Source: Acidobacteriota bacterium (lineage in GTDB: Bacteria; Acidobacteriota; Terriglobia; Terriglobales; Acidobacteriaceae). Taken from it: a stretch of 64,000 nucleotides of DNA. The stretch lies in assembly GCA_013289765.1 (NCBI GenBank), contig JABCZI010000009.1:181009-245008 (forward strand), written 5' to 3'. Made by a program: the position numbers and the translations under genes. The notes beneath the pieces are model-generated. The model had not been told where the DNA came from. It saw only the letters and a program-made list of their open reading frames with translations, and did no database searches. This document shows, piece after piece, positions 27,603-35,349 of this stretch (its first letter is position 1; each line of letters begins with the position of its first letter).

Positions 27603-28361
27603 ATGGTCCGCCACCGGCAAGTTCCATTTCGGACGATGCTGATCGGTTTTGTTTTCCTCTCTCACGCCGTTGCAGTTGCCGCCTCCAAACCTCACATCCT
27701 GACTTTCGGGAAATGGGTCCCTGTTCAGTTGAGTCCCGATTCCACCCGCGGCCCGGAAGGCGATCAGCCGCTTGCTTTGCCGAGTACTCCGCCGCTTACT
27801 CTGCCGCTTGCTATAAAAGTCCGGCCACTTTTACTCGACGCTCATCTCAAGGAATTTACCCTTGGTGCAATTCACGAAGTTACCGACCGCCTGTTCGTCG
27901 TCCGCCGCGCCTTCCGTGTCAATGACAGCCTCCCTCAGGAATCGGCCTCCCCTCCGCACTGGCAGTGGCAACGCGGAGGATGGCTGCTGGTCGATCGCGT
28001 CACCGGACACATCTCTCCCATCAACCTTCCCGACTTCGACGCAGCGGGTTCGGCGGCCAGTTGGTATCGCGACTACGCGGCATATTGCGGCGTGTCTGAC
28101 GACGGCAAGAAACTCTATGCCGTCGTTGCCCAAATCAACCGCCGCAAGCCAATTCTAAAAAAGCTGCTCGATGACGCACGCGCTGGCAATATAGAAACGA
28201 AAGCTGCCGCGGATTCCGCCGCCTGTCCCGTTCCCAGCTGGCAACGAAATCCCTCCCGCGTGAGCTTCGAGCCGATAGGCGGACCCAAACAAACCTTCGC
28301 CATCCGCGGCCACATCGTTGACTTGTTAACCGAAGAGGAAGACGAGGAAGCCTCAAAGTAA
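27603..28361 (+). CDS. conserved exported protein of unknown function
   Basis: The 252-residue protein starts with a basic stretch and a hydrophobic segment (MLIGFVFLSHAVAVAAS), a probable signal peptide. Then comes ILTFGKWVPVQLSP, ATDRLFVVRRAFRVND-like text and WQWQRGGWLLVDRVTGH, followed by WYRDYAAYCGVSDDGKKLYAVVAQ. I recognise this as a recurring hypothetical family in acidobacteria but know no function. The acidic C-terminus (EEEDEEASK) is notable. It is divergent from the HD-GYP regulator. Confidence 0.75.
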   Translation: MVRHRQVPFRTMLIGFVFLSHAVAVAASKPHILTFGKWVPVQLSPDSTRGPEGDQPLALPSTPPLTLPLAIKVRPLLLDAHLKEFTLGAIHEVTDRLFVVRRAFRVNDSLPQESASPPHWQWQRGGWLLVDRVTGHISPINLPDFDAAGSAASWYRDYAAYCGVSDDGKKLYAVVAQINRRKPILKKLLDDARAGNIETKAAADSAACPVPSWQRNPSRVSFEPIGGPKQTFAIRGHIVDLLTEEEDEEASK

Positions 28362-28434
28362 CCTATAAACGAGGGCATCGCTACTGCTGGGGTGTAATGG
28401 ATAAGCCCTTGTCGTTTGCAGTAGACTATCCAAC

Positions 28435-29253
28435 ATGGCTGACGTAGCACGGCTAAACCTGACGGAGAGGGGCGCCGAGGCGAGACTGCGATCACTCATG
28501 GAGGATCTGATCGAGGCCTACGCTGGGAACCGTCCGGGATACCACCTTTCCCTCGCGGTGTGGTTCGGAAAGTCGGTCTCCAGCGACCTTCAACATTTGC
28601 TCCTTTTGTATTCCGGTCCGCGCCTGAACCATTTTGTTCCGGACACTGTTCCGCTGCTCTGGAAGACTGGCTCTCAGGGGCCACCGTTGGTAGAAGTTAG
28701 TGCGACATCAGTTGAGCACTTCTCGGATCTCCTCGCCTCGGGAGCGAACGAAGTTGCCAGATTCTTTGAAGCACCAGAAATTCTCCACTTCGACAAGGCT
28801 TTCCTTAGCGAAACGATCCTGAAGACGTTCAATATAGTGACAGAGCCCCCGGGCCTTATTAAAGGCTGGTATGTGGACGCCGATCAGGCAAAGACAAAAA
28901 CCGTGAAGGAACTTCTCTCTTCGTGGGGCGACTCTAGACCCCAAGTCGGTCTCGTGAAGACGTGGGAATCTCCCGACTCTGAGAATTGCCGAGGATTGAT
29001 CCACTTCGAGACTAATCAAAGGTGGGTTCCGCTATCACTAGTCGGACTGCGTAACTTTACGTTTTTTAACGACCTACAAGCTGGCAAGCCTGGCTTCCTT
29101 CTGTTCCGGGGCGGCTCGTTCTACCAGGTATTGAAGTTCGAGGAGAAAACTGCGCCAGGCTATTCGAACCTGGTTCTGCAACGGTCGTCCGATGACAGAT
29201 ACCCTGAAGTCTATTTGCGATCAGTGTACCCATCTGAGAAACCCGCACTTTGA
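28435..29253 (+). CDS. unrecognised protein, first gene of an overlapping pair
   Basis: The 272-residue soluble protein shows no family I can name. Visible features are an N-terminal helix pair (RLRSLMEDLIEAYAG), a beta-rich segment HLLLLYSGPRLNHFVPD, HFSDLLASGANEVARFFEAP, and a C-terminal half with FETNQRWVPLSLVGLRNFTFF and LKFEEKTAPGYSNLVLQ. There is no signal peptide or membrane helix. Its last 62 bases overlap the next gene in another frame. By eye the pair is less G+C-rich than neighbours. The close overlap indicates that the two proteins function together. Confidence 0.72.
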   Translation: MADVARLNLTERGAEARLRSLMEDLIEAYAGNRPGYHLSLAVWFGKSVSSDLQHLLLLYSGPRLNHFVPDTVPLLWKTGSQGPPLVEVSATSVEHFSDLLASGANEVARFFEAPEILHFDKAFLSETILKTFNIVTEPPGLIKGWYVDADQAKTKTVKELLSSWGDSRPQVGLVKTWESPDSENCRGLIHFETNQRWVPLSLVGLRNFTFFNDLQAGKPGFLLFRGGSFYQVLKFEEKTAPGYSNLVLQRSSDDRYPEVYLRSVYPSEKPAL

Positions 29254-29698
29254 CTTCATCCCATCTAATAGTACGCGCCACCGCGAAATCCTCGTCAGGG
29301 ATCTGCAGGAGCTCTTGTCCGCAGCGGCGGCTGAGAATGAGAAGACTGTCGTGATCCTGGCGGGAAGCATCCTTGAAGGGGTTCTCTATAGCTTAATACA
29401 AGGCCAGAGCGGATATATTTCGCAGCGCCGAGGAACCTTCGAATTCAACCCGGATCACAGCCTGCAGAACTACCTCAGCATCTTCAATAAGTGGCTTAAC
29501 CACCTGACACCAAGCGTGGTGCTACCGGATTCAGTCGTATATTACCGCGATCTGGTGCACATCAACCACGAGATAAACTCCCCGCACGGCGTCTGCGCCG
29601 GTGCCTCGCGCGAAATGCTGCGAATTCTCGACGCACTCCTTGGCGGACTGTCTGAGCTAACGATCCCCCTGTCGCCCGGAACATCACCCGGGACATAG
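29192..29698 (+). CDS. HEPN-like protein, second gene of an overlapping pair
   Basis: This 168-residue, largely helical protein contains EKTVVILAGSILEGVLYSLI in the middle and YYRDLVHINHEI near residue 118. The second stretch fits an Rx6H pattern (R119, H126, with D120 after the Arg, and a further H123), as in the catalytic motif of HEPN-fold RNases, and the LAGSILEG helix resembles helix one of small HEPN proteins. The family assignment is tentative. It overlaps the preceding gene by 62 bases. No clear ribosome-binding site precedes 29192, so translation may be coupled, or the true start may be slightly downstream. Confidence 0.7.
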   Translation: MTDTLKSICDQCTHLRNPHFDFIPSNSTRHREILVRDLQELLSAAAAENEKTVVILAGSILEGVLYSLIQGQSGYISQRRGTFEFNPDHSLQNYLSIFNKWLNHLTPSVVLPDSVVYYRDLVHINHEINSPHGVCAGASREMLRILDALLGGLSELTIPLSPGTSPGT

Positions 29699-29746
29699 AG
29701 AGTTCCCCAAGGAATAACCGACCATGGCGGCGCCTCACCCTCTTTC

Positions 29747-29772
29747 GATACATCGATATCCATCGATGTATC
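29747..29772. terminator. perfect hairpin between convergent genes
   Basis: GATACATCGAT (29747-29757), loop ATCC, ATCGATGTATC (29762-29772): an 11-base perfect stem between the stops at 29698 and 29773. It probably ends transcription from one or both sides, though it lacks a T-run. A regulatory palindrome is the alternative. Confidence 0.55.
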
Positions 29773-30714
29773 TCAATTTGCGGTCGCCTCTACCGCCGAT
29801 AGTTCTTTCTCCTCCACCTTCGCACTCGTCACTAGAATCACCGACAATACTACAATTACGCTCCCCATCACGATGAAGCGATCCACCCGCTCGTGCAGAA
29901 CCAGCCACCCCAGAAAGACTGCTACTACCGGATTCACATACGCATAAGTCGATACTTTCGATGTTGGCACGTGCTCCAGCAACCAGATGTATGCCGTGTA
30001 TCCAATCCACGATCCGCACACCACAAGATAAAGCACCGCACTCACTCCGCGTGTGGTCCACGTGGCTCGCGAGAAATCTCCGGCCGCGAAAGCAAACAAA
30101 AAATTCGCCGCGCCCGCCGCCGTTACTTGCCATGCGGTCGCACTAAAGACGTCCATGCCAGACTGCCAGCGCTTCGACAGCACCGATCCCAATGCCCACA
30201 AGAAAGATCCACCCAGCAGCGCCACCGAAGCCCAGAACTCGCGCCGTCCCATCGCAGACGTCGAATGCAGTTCCGGCCAACACAACACGAACAGTCCCGC
30301 AATCCCCAGCGCAAGCCCCGCCTTACCTCGGCCCGAAATGCGATGATGGCCGAGCAGCAGCGAGTCCAGCACCAAAAACCAGAGCGGCGTAATTGCGATA
30401 ATCAGAGCCGCCAACCCCGAGGGCACCGTCAGCTCAGCCCATGAAAGCGTCAGGTTGCCGCCCATGAGCAACAGAATCCCCACCACTGCCGACAACGCAA
30501 TCTGTTTCGCCGAATACCAGACCTTGCGCCCCATTGCCGCGCACACGGCGAGCATCACCACCCCGGCTATCGAAAACCGCAGACCGCACATCAGCGCCGG
30601 GGGAATCGTCTGCACCGCAATGTCGATCGCTAGATAAGTCGATCCCCAAAATAAATACACCAGCCCGAAGGCAAGGATCACCGCAAACCGGCTTGGTCTC
30701 TGTGTTTTGGTCAT
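29773..30714 (-). CDS. EamA/DMT-family transporter
   Basis: The 313-residue protein has ten predicted membrane helices in two EamA halves, beginning VILAFGLVYLFWGSTYLAID, then PALMCGLRFSIAGVVML, LTVPSGLAALIIAITPLW, and in the second half LLGGSFLWALGSVLSKRW, WIGYTAYIWLLEHVPTSKVS and YVNPVVAVFLGWLVLHE. This is the YedA/RhaT-like drug-and-metabolite exporter layout. Transported compound unknown. It converges with the HEPN-like gene. Confidence 0.9.
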   Translation of the reverse strand: MTKTQRPSRFAVILAFGLVYLFWGSTYLAIDIAVQTIPPALMCGLRFSIAGVVMLAVCAAMGRKVWYSAKQIALSAVVGILLLMGGNLTLSWAELTVPSGLAALIIAITPLWFLVLDSLLLGHHRISGRGKAGLALGIAGLFVLCWPELHSTSAMGRREFWASVALLGGSFLWALGSVLSKRWQSGMDVFSATAWQVTAAGAANFLFAFAAGDFSRATWTTRGVSAVLYLVVCGSWIGYTAYIWLLEHVPTSKVSTYAYVNPVVAVFLGWLVLHERVDRFIVMGSVIVVLSVILVTSAKVEEKELSAVEATAN

Positions 30715-31005
30715 GTATGTGAAAAAAGAGGGAAGCTAAAACATATTGCGCCGGAGTTCTCCCGTCAACTCACCAACGCTTGGAGACTGCTCTTTGTTTG
30801 TAATCTTCTGATTTCCCGCGTGTATCGCGACCTGCTCCTTCGTGGATTAAGAATAGCGCTGAATCGAGAATAGATCTGCACGAAATCGTAGGGAGCGACA
30901 GGAATAGGCAATGAATCGGCAACGAATCGGAAGGATCAGGATACCGCTTCCACAATGCTTGACCTTAGCCTTGGAGATGAGGAAAAAAACCGCGAAGGAG
31001 AAACA

Positions 31006-31448
<443 letters not shown>

Positions 31449-31676
31449 GTCTTCGGTTTTCTGTAGATCTCTTCGGCAGAGTTTGCGTTTTTCATACAGG
31501 ACAACTCAATATGCTGCCCGATTGAGGTATTGTGCGTGCACACGCCACTGTGGACGCCGCATTCTGTTACTGCTGCTTGTAAGCTCACACCTGTTTTCGC
31601 CGGTCTTGTCATTTTTCGGCAAAATCTCGCCATGAGTACACGCGGGTGGAAACCTGCATGCGGAACACTCCTGTGA

Positions 31677-31991
31677 ATGTCATTCCGCATCCGCCATTGC
31701 GTGGAATGCCCGCAGTGCCACACATGGTATCTGGTCGGGTTCAGCCCGTATCGCAACCGGGCCTATCTAGTGCGCACCGGGACGAGGTCTTTTGACGAAT
31801 ACACGCTCTATTGCTTCTGCCAAGGCGCTGACAGCCCCAACGTGTGCCGATGGGCGGAGGCGAAAGCCTGCGAGGTGTCCAAATCCGCTCATCAACGCGG
31901 CTACGGTGCGCTCGACGAAATCTGGTTGCTAGAACGCGGTTCCCGCGAGGCGAGCGTCGACATTTCCAGGTACCTCCATTTGCAAAGGTAA
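31677..31991 (+). CDS. small conserved hypothetical protein with Cys pairs
   Basis: The 104-residue protein begins MSFRIRHCVECPQCHTWYLV and has a second Cys region, LYCFCQGADSPNVCRWAEAK, so a zinc-binding ribbon is likely. It recalls small acidobacterial proteins of the form FRIRHxVECPxCxTxYLIGFSPY, which lack an assigned role. The region 31449-31676 before it holds no gene. It is followed 30 bases later by the HAF-repeat gene, with no evident link. Confidence 0.6.
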   Translation: MSFRIRHCVECPQCHTWYLVGFSPYRNRAYLVRTGTRSFDEYTLYCFCQGADSPNVCRWAEAKACEVSKSAHQRGYGALDEIWLLERGSREASVDISRYLHLQR

Positions 31992-32021
31992 CGCAACCGA
32001 ACTGATCTGAGGAGAAAAGTT

Positions 32022-33125
32022 ATGAATCGATTGTACGCGTGGAAGCTTATGGGTTCGTTCATCCTAGGATGTGGTTTAATGCATGCGCAGAGCATCACCA
32101 CATTTGAAGCTCCGGGTGCGGGTACAGCTGCAGGCCAGGGCACGCTGGCTGAGGGCATCACCGCATCGGGGCAAGCTTTTGGATATTACATGGACGGAAG
32201 CGGAGTAGCGCACGGATTCTTGCGTTCTGCTCATGGCGGTTTTACTACGTTCGACGCTCCGGACGCAGGCGCGGCTATGGGCCAGGGAACGTTTGCGTTC
32301 AGCCTGAATCCCGCCGGTGTAGTCGTGGGGTATTCCATTGACCCGAGTGGGGTTATGCATGGCTTCGAACGCACAGCCGTTGGGACATTCACGATCATCG
32401 ATGCGCCGGGTGCGGGAACGGCTCCGGGGCAAGGCACGTTCGGTTACAACATCAATGCTACGGGGACGGTCGCCGGATTCTTCTTTGATTCGGCGATGGT
32501 GGCGCACGCTTACCTGCTGCCGCCGGATGACACGTTCACGATCTTCGACGCACTGGGAGCAGGCACGAGCGCAGGGCAAGGCACGGGCACGGCATCGGTG
32601 ATTGGTCTCAACACCGCGGCGACACTCACTGGGCCCTCCATCGATTCGAATAACGTGTTGCACGGTTACGTGCGGATGTCCGACGGAACAATCACGAGCT
32701 TTGATGCTCCTGGAGCGGGCACGGGGCCGGGGCAAGGAACCGATCCGGCGGGAGTAAACGAGCAAGGCACGATTCCGGGATTCGCGTTTGATGCGAACGG
32801 CGCGGCGCACGGGTTCGTGCGCGCTGCGAATGGCACGTTCGCTGTAATCAACATACCTGGAGCGGGGAGTGCTGCCGGCCAGGGCACATTTGTCCAGGGG
32901 ATTAATCCCTCAGGCGCGGTAACGGGATACGACGTCGATGCCAGCGGAGTGGCGCACGGCTTCGCACGGTCAGCGACGGGAGGAATCGTCAGATTCGATG
33001 CCCCCGGGGCGGGAACCGGCCCCGGCCAAGGCACATTTCCGCTGACCAACACGCCCTCGGGAGCTATCACCGGTTATCTGGTGGATGCGAGCGGCGTGGC
33101 GCACGGGTTCGTGCGAGGGCAATAA
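32022..33125 (+). CDS. extracellular HAF-repeat protein with seven tandem repeats
   Basis: After a signal peptide (ending LMHAQS, about residue 25) the 367-residue protein is seven repeats of about 49-52 residues. Each opens T(T/I)FDAPGAGTAAGQGT-like, continues with a short IN..G variable part, and closes GY..D.SGVAHGF.R...GTF. This is the HAF (exported repeat) pattern, extended by a constant GAG(T/S)..GQGT motif. The repeats should form a beta-propeller or sandwich outside the membrane; no ligand is known. Repeat 4 is the most diverged (GAGTSAGQGTGTASV, no GY). There is no membrane anchor or sorting signal at the C-terminus. Confidence 0.85.
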   Translation: MNRLYAWKLMGSFILGCGLMHAQSITTFEAPGAGTAAGQGTLAEGITASGQAFGYYMDGSGVAHGFLRSAHGGFTTFDAPDAGAAMGQGTFAFSLNPAGVVVGYSIDPSGVMHGFERTAVGTFTIIDAPGAGTAPGQGTFGYNINATGTVAGFFFDSAMVAHAYLLPPDDTFTIFDALGAGTSAGQGTGTASVIGLNTAATLTGPSIDSNNVLHGYVRMSDGTITSFDAPGAGTGPGQGTDPAGVNEQGTIPGFAFDANGAAHGFVRAANGTFAVINIPGAGSAAGQGTFVQGINPSGAVTGYDVDASGVAHGFARSATGGIVRFDAPGAGTGPGQGTFPLTNTPSGAITGYLVDASGVAHGFVRGQ

Positions 33126-33290
33126 GACTCTACACCGGGGTTGGTGCATGGTCTGCATCTGGCACTGCCCCCGGCCTTCTTGGCGGCAGAAACAATATGA
33201 TCGTCCCTTAAAAATGTAGGTTGGAATGCAATCGCCGTTTCTTTCTGGTTTACACGCACCGCTGTAAGCATAACGAAGTACAATGACGCC

Positions 33291-34415
33291 ATGAAATCGC
33301 CGTCCCTGCGCGGAATCGCCCGGGCGTACCTGATGTCGATTGCGTTCTGGTGCGGGTTCGCGCTGCTGATGGGGCTGCAATACCGGCCTTTTAATCGGCA
33401 ACATTTTTGGGCGTGGCTGGGCGACCTGGCATTCGGAGCGGCGCTGCGCGGCTTCGCGTTGGCGTTTTGGACGCCGCCCATTTTCCTTCTGGTCGGGAAG
33501 TACATCAGTTACTCGAGCCATCGGGTTCGCTATGCGCTGTTGTGGTTGCTGGGTGCGGCGCCATTTGTGGTGCTGCACAGCAGCCTGATGTGGGCGCTGG
33601 TGCCTCCCTTCGACGACGCGACGCAGAAATTTCTGCCGCGGTCGTTTCAATCCTGGGTGGACATGATTCGCAACGGATTTGCCGACCAAGTCTTTATCTA
33701 TGTTGCGATCGTGGTCGCGGCGCATGCCTACAACTACCTAAAGCGCTTGCAGCGGGAGGAGCGTGAGCGATACGAGTATCAGCAGGCGCTGGCTGCGAGC
33801 GAATTGCAAGCCTTGAAGATGCAACTGCATCCGCACTTCCTTTTCAATACCCTTCACAGCATCGCAACCCTGGTCGACAGCGACGCGAAGTGCGCGAAGG
33901 CGATGATCATCAAGCTGTCGAATTTGCTGCGCAAAGCGCTTGACCGCGGCAGTTCAGACTTGATTCCGCTCGAGGACGAATTGAAGTTTGTGAGGGAGTA
34001 CCTCGACCTGGAAAAAATGCGGCTGGGGAATCGGCTGAGAGTGGATTGGATAGTGGCGCCGGACACATGCCGATTGCTGGTGCCGCAGATGATCCTGCAG
34101 CCGCTGGCGGAGAATGCGATTCGACACGGGATTGCCGCTTCACGAGAGGGAGGCTGGCTGGAGATTGCGACGAGCGCGGAGAAAGCGACGCTCACAGTAA
34201 AGTTGAGGAACAGCGTGGGAGGTGGGAGATCCACGGGAACGGGAGTTGGGTTGCGCAATGCGGAAGCCCGGCTGAAGTATTTGTATTCCGGGGATGCCAG
34301 TTTGCGGTTCCAGATCTTGGAAGACCGCACGGCAACGGTGGTGCTGTGTGTGCCAGTCTTGGGAGCGGCGCAAGTCAGCCCCCAAGGGCGGCGGCAACTA
34401 GAATCTGTTTCATAG
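33291..34415 (+). CDS. LytS-type sensor histidine kinase
   Basis: This membrane kinase (374 residues) has about four membrane helices in the first 160 residues (YLMSIAFWCGFALLMG, FALAFWTPPIFLLVG, ALLWLLGAAPFVVLHSSLMW, VFIYVAIVVAAHAYNYL), then a short coiled segment and the His_kinase domain with the phospho-acceptor in LHPHFLFNTLHSIATL. The ATPase part shows PQMILQPLAENAIRHGIA (N box) and GTGVGLRNAEARL (G box). It has no visible periplasmic sensor domain, so the helices may sense membrane state. The LytTR response regulator starts 14 bases after its stop. Confidence 0.93.
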   Translation: MKSPSLRGIARAYLMSIAFWCGFALLMGLQYRPFNRQHFWAWLGDLAFGAALRGFALAFWTPPIFLLVGKYISYSSHRVRYALLWLLGAAPFVVLHSSLMWALVPPFDDATQKFLPRSFQSWVDMIRNGFADQVFIYVAIVVAAHAYNYLKRLQREERERYEYQQALAASELQALKMQLHPHFLFNTLHSIATLVDSDAKCAKAMIIKLSNLLRKALDRGSSDLIPLEDELKFVREYLDLEKMRLGNRLRVDWIVAPDTCRLLVPQMILQPLAENAIRHGIAASREGGWLEIATSAEKATLTVKLRNSVGGGRSTGTGVGLRNAEARLKYLYSGDASLRFQILEDRTATVVLCVPVLGAAQVSPQGRRQLESVS

Positions 34416-34429
34416 AGGCCGAATCTGCT

Positions 34430-35221
34430 ATGCGTGTTCTTATCGTCGATGACGAACCGCTGGCCCGCAGTGCCTTGGCGCAGATATTGACCGAGCGGGC
34501 CGATGTGGAACGCTTCGACTCCGCCAATGACGCGATCGAAGCGCAAGAGCGGCTGGCGAATGAAGATTATGACGTCATGCTGCTCGATGTGAGTATGCCG
34601 GAGCGTTCCGGACTGGAGTTATTGAATCGTCTGCAGCATTGCGAAGGGGCGCTGCCGTCGGTTGTCTTCGTCACCGCGCATGCAGAGCATGCGCTCGCCG
34701 CTTTTGAACGACACGCAGTCGATTACATCGTAAAACCTTTTTCCGAAGAGCGCGTGAACCAGGCGTTGGACTTCGCGTCGCGGAGATCGGCGAGCGAGCG
34801 CGCCGTAAGACTAATCGAGTTCATGCCGCATCTGAGCGCGATCACACGACAGTACTGTTCGAAAATCGGCATCAAGAGCAACGGGCGGATTTTGTTTATC
34901 GATCCGCGGGATGTCAGTGTGGTGGAGGCCGAAGGCAACTACGTGCTCCTGCGGCGAGACACAGGGTCGGATCTGCTGCGCGAGTCGATTTCGGCGATCA
35001 CAGAGAAGCTGAAGCCGTATGGGTTTGTAAGAATCCATCGATCCGTGCTGGTCAATGCTGCGTTCGTACAGCATATTCGTCCGTGCGCGACGGGGGAGTA
35101 TCAGCTTCAGATGAAAGATGGTCGGCAGTATGTGGTAACACGCACATTCAAGAGAAATTTGCGGGGCTTGGCGGCGTTCTGGATTGGGACGGGAACGTTC
35201 CTGGATTTAGGGCTTAGCTGA
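34430..35221 (+). CDS. LytTR-family response regulator
   Basis: The 263-residue protein has a receiver domain (VLIVDDEPLARSALAQIL, phospho-acceptor in MLLDVSMPERSGLEL, Lys in YIVKPF) and a C-terminal LytTR DNA-binding domain (SVVEAEGNYVLLRR, LKPYGFVRIHRSVLVN, TRTFKRNLRGL). The start is ATG 34430, right where the receiver fold begins; a longer in-frame reading from 34046 only crosses the kinase gene. It pairs with the kinase just upstream. LytTR sites are not recognisable here, so target genes are unknown. Confidence 0.94.
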   Translation: MRVLIVDDEPLARSALAQILTERADVERFDSANDAIEAQERLANEDYDVMLLDVSMPERSGLELLNRLQHCEGALPSVVFVTAHAEHALAAFERHAVDYIVKPFSEERVNQALDFASRRSASERAVRLIEFMPHLSAITRQYCSKIGIKSNGRILFIDPRDVSVVEAEGNYVLLRRDTGSDLLRESISAITEKLKPYGFVRIHRSVLVNAAFVQHIRPCATGEYQLQMKDGRQYVVTRTFKRNLRGLAAFWIGTGTFLDLGLS

Positions 35222-35349
35222 CCATGCAAGGATTGCAGTGATCCGCTCATTGTCGCGACACACCTCTGAAGCGTTTTGTCGTACTGCCTCTCCTACGTTC
35301 AACCAGTCATCAAGCCCTTCACGAACTGCCTCGATGTCGAGCCTTCGTT

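Noticed and set aside
34046..34429. Upstream extension of the LytTR regulator
   Set aside because: This extension only reads the kinase gene in another frame; the receiver domain begins exactly at ATG 34430.
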